64,000 bases of DNA from contig NC_079387.1 of NCBI RefSeq assembly GCF_021018895.1, forward strand, positions 2,791,083-2,855,082, given 5' to 3'. This DNA is from Seriola aureovittata. Its lineage: Eukaryota; Chordata; Actinopteri; Carangiformes; Carangidae. The notes below the pieces were generated by a model, which searched no databases, was not told the origin of the DNA, and worked only from the letters and a program-made list of their open reading frames with translations. Below, one piece after another: positions 25,430 to 39,080 of the stretch. Made by a program: the position numbers and the translations under genes. The first letter of the stretch is position 1; each line of letters starts with the position of its first letter.

Positions 25430-25515
25430 GGTTCCTTCTTCTTCTTCTTCTCCCCTTTTATTGGTGCTTCATGGTGCTATACTACCACCAATGGTCAATA
25501 CCGACGGTGAGCCGG
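25430..25515 (+). mobile_element. Short dispersed repeat with (CTT)n head
   Basis: (CTT)n followed by ccccttttattggtgcttca and actaccaccaatggtcaata resembles a fish repeat that starts with a CTT array and carries a tract about scoring or plotting a gtttattggc phrase. Assignment from memory, weak. Confidence 0.3.
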
Positions 25516-26673
25516 TGGCGGTGCTAATATGAAGATTAATATAACTGAGGAGCTTATTTTAGCGGCACAATCAAGATGTATCGATGGCATGTACGACTGT
25601 GATCCAATCTTTGGATAACAGCAGCATATTATCAACACAGGCATATCAACAGCTGTTTTACAACCAAACAACCACAACTCACAAGCTGACTGGTGTGGGT
25701 GAGCCGGGGACACAGTACCGAGGACAGATATCTACACCTTTAATTTATCTCTCAACCAAATCTGTTTAAAAGCACTATGTCTCTCTCTTTTGGTCTCGAA
25801 AATAATGCAGTGCGACAAGGTGCTGCTGCTTTATCAGCCTAGCAAAGTTAAATAGCTAGCCGTCCCATGATAGTATTTTAGACAGAAAAACACAGCAGCT
25901 AGCACCGTTTATGAGCCAAATACACGCACATAGTCTTTATGAAATACAACAATCAGAATGAACCATCAAGCAGCTTCTTATAAACCTAAACTTCTTTACC
26001 AAGTATTTTATTGTGGGAAGCAGCATCAAAAACAGAGCTATGACCTGCTAGCTCCTGCTAGCATTAAAAGATTAAAACGTTGAGTTTCCAAAGAGGTAAT
26101 TCTCTGTTATCTTAAAAAAAATGAAATGCGTGCAGCAGTTTGCAGGTGAGGGAAAAAAATATTTAGTACTAGAGTCATGAGAAAGAGCAAAGCAGCTACA
26201 AATTCTCACATCTTAAAAACGCTGTTATTCTGGTGGGAATAGAGCTCAACACTCAGACAATGTGTCATGTCTTCATTCAAAACTCAGTTTCAAAAAGTAA
26301 AAAAAAAAAGAAAAAAAGAAAAAGCTAACACAAGTCGGGGGTTTGTATGTGTGCCTGTGTTTACACGCATTCATGTGTAAAAGTGCAACTGTTCTGACAC
26401 CATATCCCACCCCCACTCACTTCACATGTATCAGAAACACTTTGCTCAAGCAATTTTCAAGTCCTCATCTGATGGAACTTCGCATCATCTGGTGTGTGTG
26501 CTCCCCGGAAATAAATTATGTATTATATATTTATATATATGGGGGGAAAACAATTATCATAAATTACAAATATGCAGCCCGCCTCCTTCAAAAGATACAC
26601 TCGGGTGCTCTGTGGTTGCAATAAAACAAATACACTCTCTGGGCTGTGATGGAGTACGAACAACAAGCGGCCC

Positions 26674-26698
26674 TTTTTTTTTTTTTTTTTTTTTTTTT
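26674..26698 (+). repeat. T25 homopolymer
   Basis: Uninterrupted T run. No retroposon body is visible on either side, so I do not read it as a poly(A) tail. Confidence 0.95.
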
Positions 26699-29600
26699 CT
26701 GCAGAAGACGCCTTCGTCTTTTAATGAAGCGCCGGCCGTTCCGTATGTGGACTCAATGAGGTGTGGAATGGGGCCTCTCCATCCATCCCCTGCCTGTTTT
26801 TTTGTCTCTTCCTCCCCATCGTCTCTATGCATTTGAACCTCTTGTACCCCTCATCTTTTAGAGGATTAGAATAAGGGCCATTACCCTCTGTTGGGGCCAT
26901 GCTTACAGCCACAATGGATGGGTTGCCAAGGTACTTTCTCTTTGTACCCACAGACAAATACACAAGAATCATACAAGGTCAAACACATGCAAACACTAGT
27001 ACAATTCCAATATACATTTATATCTCACCAATCTTTCATTTCATCTCTTAATGCTCACTCTCAGTCTCAAAACTTTTCCTGTTACTTCACAATGTGGTCC
27101 CCGAGTCGGGGCCCCATTAGCCCTCAGTCAGCTTTCAGCTCTATTCCCTGGCCCCTGACACTGACAGATCTGTCTATACATGAAGCACACATTCATAATA
27201 GCTGCAAAGGCCACTCGCTGGCAATGGATGACACAGCTCGCCACATGCTGGAGATTTCTATTGTGCGGCCAAACCATAACCACCCACTGTTTCTGCTCTT
27301 CCTGGAAATAATCTGCACTTTATCCTGAAGTCAAGCAGCAGCATAAGAAAAGAGAGGATAGGGGGTTGCTGCTTTTGTCCTATGAGGCCCTTTAGAGCAG
27401 CAGATGCACTTCCCAGAAACCAATCTCTGTTGTCTGAGGAAAAATGGTATTTCTCGTCATGCATGAAGTTTGTTTTGGTTTTTTTTTCATATTCAATAGA
27501 TTACAAATAATATATCTTAGCAAAACAACAATTCCTTTTAAAAGTTAACTATCTTTGATATGTAGCAACCATACAGAACAGTTGGATCCTTTGTTTTTAG
27601 CATCTCCTCTTATCAGTTTTATGGCTTTCAAGTATTATATTGGAGCCTGTGACCACTTTTATGCTGCTGACCTGAGGTTATTAATGAGTGCAGCGGCAGG
27701 GAAGGAAAATCTGCCAATTTTTATGTGGTATTTTGGTGGTTTGGGGTATAGAAGCATTGCTCTTGGACAATCAGGTGGGCTATCTCATGCACTAGATGCC
27801 TCACCTGCTAGAAGTTGAAGATTTTTGTACTCACTTATGTTTTTGCCCAAACAGCCGGATATTTTTAAGTTGCCATTTTGGCAAGAGAAGTAACTGGAAG
27901 GACCAAGTTGGCCCAGTTATATCACCATAATAACAACGCTTTAAAGTCAGACTTGTATTTTTTGCATGGCGGGATTAATGAAGTCTGAGAAAATCGTCTA
28001 TGTTTCAGTACACATTTTTAGTGCATGAATACACAGGCCCATACAGACACACAAAGGTTCTCTGAGGGATTGTTATCTGGAATAGTCTGGAGACAATTCC
28101 AAATCGATACCAGGATCTCGATGCATGGTAATCAACCCGCGTTCTCACATTATTTACTTGTAATTAGTCTCAAGTGTAAATGACCAGAATGTAATTCAAC
28201 CATGAATTCCGACACCAGTTTTACCAAAGAAGCTTCAGTGGTTTCCTGTGTTGTTGACGCAGAACTCATACCTGGGCCTGAAATACTTTGTGATCACACC
28301 AGCATAACTTATTACATTAAGATTAATTCCTGCCACAGCAGCAACACTGAGGCACAACTTGCCCACATCCTTTTAATTTCATACACAGCGAGAAAACTGT
28401 TCCGCTAAAGTCACTGGGTAGACTTTGAAAAGGCGTCCTTTGGAGGGGGTCACCAATGCAGCGCCTGACAGGAATTAAGCCGTCTTTACAAAACAAGAGA
28501 CACAGATTAAAAAAGAAGCAGCAGGGAGCGAAAAGAAACTTGTCCATATCTTAGTTTCTGGGCCGGCACAGTAATAGACTGAGCTTCAAAGCGAGAGGCG
28601 AAACGTCGCAGTGAGAAAACGGGTTATCAGACATTCACAGAGACAATCTTTTGTCCATCTCACGTTCTCTCATGCTCTTCCCATCTCCCCCACCCATCTC
28701 TCATTCCACTCCCATGGGTCATTTTCTCTTATCTGGATTCCCACTGTCTTCTACATTACTGACAGTGCATCAATCACAGTTAAACACATGCCCTTTACCG
28801 GGCTCACTGTCAGATGATGTAGTGTGTGTGCGTGCGTAGAGCTGCCTGGGGTTCCCCGACCACCTTCTAACCCCCCCTCCACCCCCTTCTTAATCCCTCA
28901 AAAATGTCCGAATCGCTATGGAAATATTATGCTGCTCTGCGCTGTGGGATGGCAGCAAAAACGAGCCAAGGATTAGCATATATTTCAATTGCTCTCTTGT
29001 TTGAAACACAGCAGTGGGTGAACATGAGGGCAGTTCCGCTCCTGGCAACGCTCACTTTAGTGTTGGATGAAAAGTTGAGAAGGAAGGAGATGATCTCGAG
29101 TGCGGAGGTCAGAATACTCCGAAAAACAGTAGTCTGCCTAAATTTCAAGTGTATTTGGCTCCATTGACAGAAGCACACTTACAGCTTCATTCAAAATCTC
29201 AACTTTGTGTGTGCCTGCTTTCCTCTATGCTATGCGCCTTATTTCCTCTTGTTAGATCCCGATGCTGTCTGGCCTTCAGCATCACTGAAATATCTTCTAC
29301 CCAGTGGCTGCTTTTTTATTCTCTCTCTTTCCAGCGAACGCATGATCCAGTGCTGCTTAACTGAGTCCGACGGGGGCCAAAGATGAGCAGAGGAGAAGTG
29401 GATGAATTAATTTACTTTCCACACCTCTACTCTCTTTTCCTGAGTTAACTTAGCAAACCTTAAAACCTGCTCCTTTTTCGACCCTGCTTTCAGTGGCTGG
29501 TAGCAAATGCTGATGCTCTATTGATGCACTCTGAGCTTGTTGAATATGCCGTGTTAACTCTTACAGCTTTCCCACTCGCTGTCTGCAGCAATTCAGGTGA

Positions 29601-30701
29601 AACCTTTTCAATCTTGTAACTAAAAAGCAGGCAATACCATACAAGTATTATTAGACACACACAGCACAGCGTGGGGTTTGAGAATGCGAAACTGTCAGTG
29701 TAGCTTGGCAGATCATATGCACGCCAGGCTTTTGAGTCAACCTACTGGTTTTATCAAAGGCCTGAAATCACATTGTTTAGAGTGAGTACAGTATGACCTG
29801 ACCCTTTGGTAAACCACTTTTAATTTTGACTTCTAAGCCAACACGAATGTTAAGTCCTTGAAGCAAACATCTGCAATTATACGATAACTGGGCAACTTCA
29901 TCTGCTGAGGAAGACTATGTGACACAATCAAAAGCTCCATAACAGGGACATTGTGTTGAGTCGACAGAGACAAAAGAATTGCAATTTGGAGCACTGGAGA
30001 ATGAAGAAAGGATAAGAAAGCACATGATACAAGCTAAGAAATGTGCCAAAACCATGTTTTGACAACAATAATAGAAGAGAAAATGACTACAAGTTTCCAT
30101 TAGTGCTGCCTGATCTCATGGTAATTTACAGTATTTTGTAGCAATGTAGCAATGCAATGCGGTGCAGTTTTGCTAAAAGAAGATGTGTGTGTTAACTCCT
30201 TTAATCCATCTGATTATGGCTGTATAAACTTATGAATGTAGATTAATTTTGTAAAAAGCAGGAAGAAATTACTATCAAGAAGCGAATGCATATAGAATAA
30301 AGTCTGGAAACAATGTGAGAAAAATGGAGCATTATTTTGCATGTTGCCATTTATTTAAATGACTGTAGCTGACCATCGCCTTTCCCATTTAAGAGCTAAG
30401 TGTGCAGTGGGACTGCGTCTGGGATGAGCGCTGAGGATGCTACTTTGATGAAAAGTGATGAAAATGAAGGAAAAGTGTTTAGCCATTCATTACATTCAAC
30501 TTTGTCACCATGAAATAATCAATGCAGGCAAAAGCAGGTGGCTGTTATCCCACAGCAGGTGTTAATTTTGAAATGGCAGGTGTTTGTTGCTCGGTGACAG
30601 CCAATGAGCTGTCAGCGTATGTAGCAATCTGCCACACTGGAACACGGTTTCAGGACCATGTTGAAGATGTGGGCTTACAGGAATTGTAAAGATACAGTGG
30701 A

Positions 30702-30754
30702 AGGATGGATAGATAGATGGATGAATGGATAGATGGATGGATGGATGGATGGAT
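30702..30754 (+). repeat. (GGAT)n/(AGAT)n microsatellite
   Basis: Mixed tetranucleotide array of ggat, agat and gaat units. Confidence 0.93.
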
Positions 30755-32473
30755 TAACCTCTCTATCACCAGCTTATTCCGACATGGGAAACATGGCCAA
30801 TAAAACGGCATAAAAAAGCAAGAAAGTTGCAGAAAAACAACTTGAAAGTTACTTAAAAGCAAAAGTAAAGTGCTCCAGTATTTCAAAGCAGCAAACATAA
30901 ATACGTAAACATCCACTACATGAAGCAAAAATATCTCCCTAATTGAGCATGCCACGGGATCCTTCATTAACAGTTTCTTCTGGACCACGGCAAAGTTTAC
31001 CCGATTTTACAGCTTTAATTCATTCGCAGCCTGCTGAACAAGGACAAGAGTGCCTGAGCAATTTTGCTTAATGCGGCGGTGACCTTAAGGACAGATAATA
31101 AGAACAAATCACATTACTGTAAACAGTCATCGCTGCCAGTGTTTACAACAGCACACATAATCAGGAAGTGGCAACATAATGGCCTTGGAGATAAAAAATA
31201 AAAAAAGCCACAACATTGCACTGTATGAGGCAGTAGGTAATAATATGAGGCCATAACAAAACATGAAGGTACAAAGACAATGGAAGGAGACTGAATGGAG
31301 ATAATTTACAACAGCAACACAACAGCTGCACCAGCCTATTTAGCTGCTAAAAGAGACCATGACTGATAATGTATGGAATGAATTTACCTAAAGTGGTGAA
31401 TAGCCGGAGTTCTCCACAGTGGTCCTGCTACATGTAAGACCTGAACCCAGTCCTTTAAAGGACCCAATAAAAGCTATATATTTGATTAAGTTCTACCATT
31501 ACTAGCCATTAGGTCTTTAGACTGTTACTGCTACTGTTTACCTCCTCCCACATGGATATTACGTGCTAAATTGCAGCACTTGTACAAATATTCACTGATG
31601 CAGACAAGTGGCACAATCAGAGACGGAAGGAGAGGAATTTCTTAATGTATTACACTCGGGAAAAAAAACAAATCTAAATTTGACCTATGTAAAGGAGTAC
31701 AGGGTCCTGTTGTGTTCGGGTCAGGTATCAAAAATCCTAATGAGAACGCAGGAGAATTTTTAAAACTTTTGTTTTGTGCACGTTTGCAGTGACATCATTC
31801 ATAACACATTGCAACGTGCCTTGAGAAGATGAATGGATAAAGTTAATCACAGAGTGAGGTTTCTATACAGATAAAAATGAGAATCTGACACATTATTATT
31901 GATCTGACTGGTAAGGGAGGCTGAACTGAGCCCTGGGACATGCTTTTAATTACAAATTTCATTCAGTTCAATTTATATGCACTTTATTTATCCCGACTGG
32001 CTTGCAAATCCAGAAAACTTTGACCAAACAACAGGTGATGAATGGCATTTTTACATGCAGCAAAAGATGAAGATTAACATTCCCAGAGTCAAACCATGAC
32101 AACCATATGTAATGGAGTCAACTGCCGAGGAATTATTTAATATGGCTTGATGTGTAAGGATGCCTGGATGGTATAAAAGCACTGCAATCACCACAGTGTG
32201 TGATTTGCGCTCCGACAACACAGCATGTCATTTTCTCCCGCCCATATGTTGCTGTGCTTACTCCCTCCTGTTCCATCCATCTAATAATGGGAGGAGAATG
32301 AGAGAAAATGCCTCAGTGTCAACAGCCCAGCCACTGAGATTCCATTATTACACCCATAAATCCTCACCCCATCTCTCCCTCCTCCCTTCTGCCTCCCCCT
32401 CCTTTTCTCTTTCTCTCTTTCCTTCCGTCGCATAGGCAAGCAATATCCACGTGTTTAGATGACAAAACTTGAA

Positions 32474-32513
32474 ACACACACACGCACGCACACTCACTCA
32501 CACACACACACAC
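32474..32513 (+). repeat. (CA)n microsatellite, interrupted
   Basis: CA units with cgca and ctca interruptions. Confidence 0.92.
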
Positions 32514-33041
32514 TTGAGAGTGTCTTCTTGAAAAATAACTGTCTGCGCCAACACCTCCACTCCCTCGAGGCAGCTCTAACTGCTGTCATTAAAGAGTGTG
32601 AGGATATGTGCGATGTGTGTGTACCTGTTTTTTACAGTTTTCACAGTTTATCTGTATTTGCTTTTTTTTTCTTTCTTTTTTTTCCAAAAGAGAGTTTATA
32701 TTTACATTTTAATCATGCAAGTGTCTATGCGGGTGTGCTTAAGTGTCCACAATGAAGCCGCTAATGAAAGCCAATCAGTCCATTCATCTCCTGGGGGAGG
32801 CGATGCACCCTGCAGCAGCCTCAGATTTACAAGCCTGCGTCGTCACTAGTGGATGTGGAGCTCCGTTGTTAAGGCCTGACCTAATGGCAGGCTTGTGTCT
32901 TGTGGTGATAAAGAAGGACCCTCGGTGAACCCGATTAAACAATGGCTGCGGCGAAGTATCTGGATCGTGAAAAACGAACCTTTCGCACGTAGCAATCACG
33001 CCAGAATGAAAGAGGGGAGGGGTGAGGGAGGAAGGCAAATC

Positions 33042-33042
<1 letters not shown>

Positions 33043-33075
<33 letters not shown>
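33043..33075 (+). repeat. (CT)16 microsatellite
   Basis: Perfect CT array following a purine-rich stretch. Confidence 0.96.
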
Positions 33076-33078
<3 letters not shown>

Positions 33079-34229
33079 AACTGCTTTTTGTTGAGTGGCA
33101 TTAAGGTTCAATAGCGTGATTAATTAGGTGAGAAGGTAGAGTGCGATATGGTTTGGAGTGGAGTGAGATGTGAAGAGACTTGCGTTTCACAGATAGCGAG
33201 AAAGGAAGCCACAGGGACAGATAGGCAGGCACATCGCATTCCATTCATTCGCTGCTGACTCCTTAAGAGTTTCTCACACGGGGGTGGAAGTGAACGCGGC
33301 ACCTGCTCACCCTTTGCTTCAGATCATCTACCATCAGAAAAAACAAAAAAATTAAAATCTGCCTCAAATCTCCAAACTAACATGCTGAATAACAGAGTTG
33401 CACTTTGTATTTTTATGGCGATTATGATTTTAATCACAATGCAAAGCAGCATACTGAATACTGTAATTTGGAGTTGCATGTAGTGTCCGTTACAGTGCAC
33501 AGTCCATTTTCTGGATAAACACCAGCAGCACATACAGATATTTTCCAAACTTTCTTTTTTCTCCAATCTTAAAATGAGTGAAGTAAGACTTTTCCCTCTC
33601 ACATGAAATAAGACTGAAGCTCCCATGAGCAAGGCACTGAAGCTAGAGCCAGTCAAGCAGAGCTGCGCAGTGGACAGGAGTACAAAAAGTTGTACTTGTA
33701 CTCTCAGGTGTATCTGTAGCTGCACGAACATGAGGCAAAGTGTTGCTGAAAAGAAGCATGCATGCTCAGCCAACCTTCGAAATTAAATGAAAAAAAAAAA
33801 AAAACGTGGTATCTCTGTAAGGTTGAATGAGAATTAAGAACAGTGACTGTAAAGGAGTGACAGCCTCTACTTTAGCGGTGTGGGCCCTGAGCGAACACAA
33901 ATCAGTCTCTCTCAAGGAAAAGAAAACAGACTTGTTTGCTTCATTTCAACCTTTTAAATGAAACTTGAGAAAAACAACACATTCAGGGCGTTGTTCCTCG
34001 ACGGGGAGCTGCCGCTCGTGAGGATCGTGCTTTCGAAGCGCCGCGCAAAATGAAAGTGATGGTAATTTCCTAAAATGATCGGCAGTCTCAAAGCGTGTCG
34101 CGTGACAACAATGAGAGCGAACTCTCTTTCACCTCGCCTTCTTCATCTGCAGCTTATTCTGCTGTCTCTCTACGCTACATCTTCCCCGATCCCCCCACAC
34201 CCCCACCACCACCCATCCAAATACTTCCT

Positions 34230-34440
34230 CCCTTTAAGGGAGAGTGTATGGTCTCTAATTAATCCATTGCCGTCAGTGGGGAGCGGTTTGCTTGTTTACT
34301 CTTATTGAAATTAGCAAGGCCTGCCTCCCCAGAGACACAGCGTCAGAAGCACAATTAGCTGGCACTGGACTAATTAGGACACTCCGCTAATGACACCTCC
34401 ATGGTTGCATGGGTAAAGCGAGGAGCAAGGAAGGAGGTGA
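34230..34440. promoter_or_regulatory. Possible conserved non-coding element
   Basis: Contains gtctctaattaatccattgc, cacaattagctggcactgga, ctaattaggacac and ccgctaatgac within 150 bases: four TAAT-type sites with a paired-class homeodomain look (TAATTAAT). Unique, balanced composition. The strongest such island by eye. Confidence 0.3.
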
Positions 34441-37099
34441 GGTGAGAGGAGAGCGGAAAAGAAAGAAAGTGGCATTTCTCAGCACAGATACCTCAGAGGA
34501 GGGTAACATGGGCACAATAAGCTCACAGCCAAGCTGATCTTACAATGGCTGAGCTGCTGTCCCTGTACACCCATCTTGGCACAAACACACACACACATAC
34601 ACAGAACACCAGTGGTGGATTTGATAAGAAGCTGCCTCCCAGCCTCTCTACTACTTTTCTGCAGGCTTTCTCAACACCTTGGCAGGCAGCTGGCCTTGCA
34701 ACCACTACAAGCTGCCATTACAGTGATTATCAACCCTGTCAATCACATGCTCCACCCCCCCTCAGGGGGAGGCATGGATGGCCAATCAGAAAGGGGGGGC
34801 AACCTCACAGAGGAGAGAGAAAGTAAAGGAGCAAACGAGGAGGAGGTGGAGGAAGTTCCAGTGTGAGGTCGCTCACACCCGCTGATCTTTATATTCTGAC
34901 AATGAAAGAAGCAAACATGACCGTCAGGAACGTTAAGGAAAACATGTTTTTTCTCACTAATTCACACTGTACACACACAGTGAAAATGAAGCGAGGAGAG
35001 TCAGTATTACTCTGCAGGAGTACGAAGGTCGCACAGTAACAGTAAACAAGCTTTACACAGTCAACATGGGCTTTGATCCCTCGCACAATATGAAGGCGGC
35101 AGCCCACAGGACTGGGTTTAACCTCATTAGAAAGAGAAGATGCTTTTGGTTCCGTAAGGCAAAATGACACCAGTGACACCAGCGCCTCCAGTGAGGGTTA
35201 ACAGAAAGATCAGGACCAAAATGTGAGCGTTTTAACCACACTGACACGCCGGATTCCTTTCACAAAAAGACCCAAGAGAAAGAAACAGCAGACCAGCACG
35301 AAGCTGCAGAGCTGTTTCAGCACTTTGCTTTTCCAGCAAGAGTTGAGTTCGTTCCCGAGTTTTCTCTTCAAGGTAGAAAAATTTCAGAACTGATCACGAC
35401 GTCTGCGCCACCACTTCCACTGCTTTCCAACTTGTTAGGATGATAAAAGTGGCTCATCAAGTCTTGCAGAATTTCATCTGGGAAAATCCGTTTTCCTACT
35501 TTCCTCTGTCTTTCTATAAACTAGGCTTTTCCTTCTTCTTCATTTGCCTTTTTTTGTCGCTTTGCCTTTACCATGACTCAACACAGGGAATAGTGATTTC
35601 AGACTACAAAGGCATAGGTCTTAAGAGAAACAGAAAACTCATGGTGTAAAATAAAAAGAAGGATAAAACAGGAAATTCAAGGTCAAGAAGAGCGTATAAA
35701 TCTCCCCCTCAGTTCATGGGAGTGAAGAGAGACTTGCTGTAGCGATGAGAGCAGCTCTGAAACTCTTTCTCAAGACTTTTCAGGTCCTGATGTGAGCCAC
35801 GATTCTCAGGCAGCCTTCTCCGCATTGCAAAAGGAAGTACAAACTAATGAAGGAATGACTGAATTTCAGCTAACAGTTCTTGAAATTGTAGGAATCAGCG
35901 ACAAAAGCCGTGTATTTTGAGAAAAGATGACTGCAGGTTTTACTAGAAAAACAATCCCAGAGCTGAACAAACTCGGCCCAGTTTCAAAAGCCTGTATTTT
36001 GTTATCCTAATCACTTCTGACTTGAAGTAATGGCAAAAACCAAGGTATTATGGATCTGACATCGTTAAAACACTGTATTCCCCCCGGTGCTTTCAAAGTA
36101 GTTCAACAATAAACTCCGCAGCTGTGCACTTGGTTACACTCTAAAAAGGGAACTTTTGAGGAAGAGAAAAACTGTCAAAATTCACTGTTCTCTCAAGGTG
36201 CTTGATTTAAATAATGCAATGAACAAAAAGGGATATTCAGCCATACTTAGTGAACAGGGAACGCACTCACAGCGGTAGAATAAAAGGGTTCACCAAATGG
36301 CACACAAACAATCGCGGCTTTGCAAGCCGCCATCAAAACCTTTTAACAGGCAGTTTCTTGAAAATGCAAAAATAGGCAGATCTTTTACTTTTCAGCCTTT
36401 TAACATTAAAACTGAAAAAAAATTGAGTGCTTTCCAAAACCATTTCACACCAAGATGGAAGTTGATGTGTCTCTTGGGAGATACTAACACTGGACTTCAT
36501 CAGAGAAAATATCTTTTTATCATCCTTTTTTTTTTTTTTTTCTTTAAATTCTTGTGGATGCTACCCGAGGAAATGTGCTGGACTGATACCAATGCTGGCC
36601 AGTGCAGGTTTGGCTCAAGCAGGAGCTGCAGTGTGAACGGGGACACAACAGTAGCAGCCAAGCAGCAGATGGAGTCAGGCGTGAAAGACTCAGCTGCAAA
36701 ATAGCAAAGAAGGGTTGGAACGGTGGAAAAAAAAAAAAAATACCGTGGGGACAGCAAAGAGGACATAGAGGTCAGGGAGAGGGTGTTAGTGTTATACACT
36801 GCCAGTATGAGGTCAAGACTGTGTTTTCAGCTTGGATCTATACACCCTTAATATATGTGTGTGCATTTTAAAATTTGTTCCGTCAATGTATTTAGTTGTG
36901 ACGTTGAGGGCTAAAGTAGGTTGCGCGCGTGCATGCTGTGTGTGTGTGCGTGTGTGTGTCCCAGGCGGTTTTCCCAGCAGCCAGGTTTGGTCCTGTGTGA
37001 GGCTGATGAATGAGGCCTGCTAGCAGCCTGGACACTCCCATTTAACACAGCATGGATTTACAAACTGCCACTGTTGCAGACAGTAGCAGCACAGGAATG

Positions 37100-37120
37100 C
37101 ACACACACACACACACACAC
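37100..37120 (+). repeat. (CA)10 microsatellite
   Basis: Short perfect array. Confidence 0.92.
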
Positions 37121-37489
37121 ATTGCGCATACATGCACGCGCACAGACAAAACAGGCACTGGCATGGCTGCACCCTCAAAAGAACAGAACAAGACGGTTCC
37201 GGCAGGGAAAACAAGAGCACTGGTTGATTGTGAAAATGCTTAGAACAACCTAAGTTAACATTTTCCTGACAGGAGACCTCTTCCTGTAACTCATGACTGT
37301 CCTTGCTGAGTAGCTTAGACGGGCATAACCTGATGTCAGCACTGCTGTATAAACGAGACTGTCCTAATTACAACTGGAGCAAAGGGAAAAGTGCGGCTAC
37401 ATAATATAAAGAGCAACAAAGACCACGCCGGGGGGGTTTGGGGTGGATGGATGGGTCAATAAAACACAGGAGCTTGGTGTTCGATTTCC

Positions 37490-37730
37490 ACGTGAAACCA
37501 GTAATTTACATTGTTTCTATTATCCATGACCGTTCGTTGTTATTATTGTAACCATGACAACAAAGATGTTGAGGAAGTACTTATTTTAACCCAAAACATG
37601 ATTTTTTTTCCTAAACCTAGCCAAGTAGTTTTTGTGCCTAAACCAAACCAAGCCATGACCGTTATTATAGTAACCATGGCAACGTTTGGTGCGCTGCTCT
37701 CAGTACAGTCCCTTGGTTTCTGCTAGATGT
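37490..37730 (+). mobile_element. Dispersed repeat fragment
   Basis: Contains ttttcctaaacctagccaag followed by tgcctaaaccaaaccaagcc and two near-copies of the phrase gtaaccatgRcaac (37548 and 37670). I recognise this as a common percomorph repeat. The 71-codon frame across it is a by-product. Confidence 0.5.
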
Positions 37731-38286
37731 GTCAATTAGCAATTGTTTAGGAACGACGTGCTCCATTGCCCCCTTGTGGCAATTATTTCTGCTTTCATTA
37801 ACAATTTACTTTACACAATAATTGTTCATATGAGTTGTTTTTGCAACATTCAAAGCCTGGAAACATACAATCTACCCAGACACACATGCTCACTTGTCAC
37901 TGATAAGAAGGTGACAGAGGGAGCAGCGAGGGTGACTTTGAAAGAGAACAGACAGCGAGGAAGAAAGACATTTAGCCAGAGGGGAAAATGGTCATAACAC
38001 CCATAAATGAAACACAGAAAATAAAGCAGGAGATCACATTTTATACTGCATGACATTTAGACTGTGCAATTGCTTTCGCTGAAATAAACAACAATGTGGA
38101 GGGAGGGGGAAAAAAACCTGTGTGCTGCTGGTGTCCGTGTTGTATTTAATTAGGAGTCAAACATGTGGTATTTAAATGGTAAATTAGCGGTGTTGTGAAT
38201 TTGCCGTGTTGGTCCAAGCTGTGGCAGAGAGCATGCTTAGCAGCTCCAGGGATGTCCATGCATGCAAACACACACAAATGCACATG

Positions 38287-38306
38287 CACACACACACACA
38301 CACACA
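38287..38306 (+). repeat. (CA)10 microsatellite
   Basis: Short perfect array. Confidence 0.9.
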
Positions 38307-38929
38307 AAACCACACACCCCACTGAGCAAAGCCATAACAGCACACACTTAATTATACTCTTAATTAGCCTGGAACTCAAAAGGCCATCAACACACACCGT
38401 ATGGACGACCACACGGCAAGTCAAGAGTGCGTATGTGTGTGTGTGCAAATTAAGAGCATGCTTCTGATTAGGTGGTGTGTGTCTTTGCATGTGTGTGCAT
38501 GTTTGCTTCAGGGCAAATTCATGCCCATGTTTCATTTGCTGATATGCGAGTGTGTGTCTTTGAGCAAATTAATGCCATTTCTCATATCCTGGTACATGCA
38601 AGTATTTACACACATGAATGTTTTCCTTTACCTCATTTCCCCCATAATGATAGCCATGTTTTTATTTGGCTCAGTCTTAGGAAGATAGTTCCTTTAAAAC
38701 CTGCAAATTTTATCTAAAATAACTCCAGCAAAAGACCGTTCAGACCAAAAGATGCCATGTGTGCTTTAATAAATTTGGGTGCAGCGCCCCTTTAAGCTTG
38801 CAGCATATTTTCTATATGTAATATATTGATGCCTGCTTTAGCATTTTATTGCACTTTTTTTGAGGTCCATGCCATATTGCATCATCCACCTGTCTGTCCG
38901 TCCGTCTGCCTCATCCGCACTGAACATGT

Positions 38930-39080
38930 GTTGTGATGCAAATGAGGCCCGCTGCCTCCACGCTGCAACACCACTTTTTAATTGAACCTTTTGATCTGTG
39001 GCTAATTCCACTAATTAGCAACACTATTTTCCCAACAGAATGTTTTCTGCTGTGCAAGTGTGTGTCTGCGTATTTGTGTG
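38930..39080. promoter_or_regulatory. Possible conserved non-coding element
   Basis: Octamer-like gatgcaaatgagg followed by tttttaattgaaccttttga and ccactaattagcaac. The POU plus homeodomain site mix suggests a neural enhancer type, inferred from motifs only. Confidence 0.25.

Larger units (their letters stand above)
20310..34200. other. No supported gene
   Basis: Microsatellite-rich at 20.9-23.1 kb, nested repeat at 23.2-23.9 kb, then largely unique AT-rich sequence. A stretch near 28900-29010 (gctatggaaatattatgctg, ggattagcatatatttcaat) looks possibly conserved. Confidence 0.55.

Noticed and set aside
26674..26698. T25 run as the tail of a minus-strand retroposed gene
   Set aside because: No coding or SINE-like sequence upstream on the minus strand and no target-site duplication seen.
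30702..30754. Tetranucleotide array as a CRISPR-like or regulatory repeat
   Set aside because: Plain (GGAT)n microsatellite without spacers.
33324..33773. 149-codon minus-strand hydrophobic frame
   Set aside because: Hydrophobicity comes from T-rich sequence; no splice sites, no family features.
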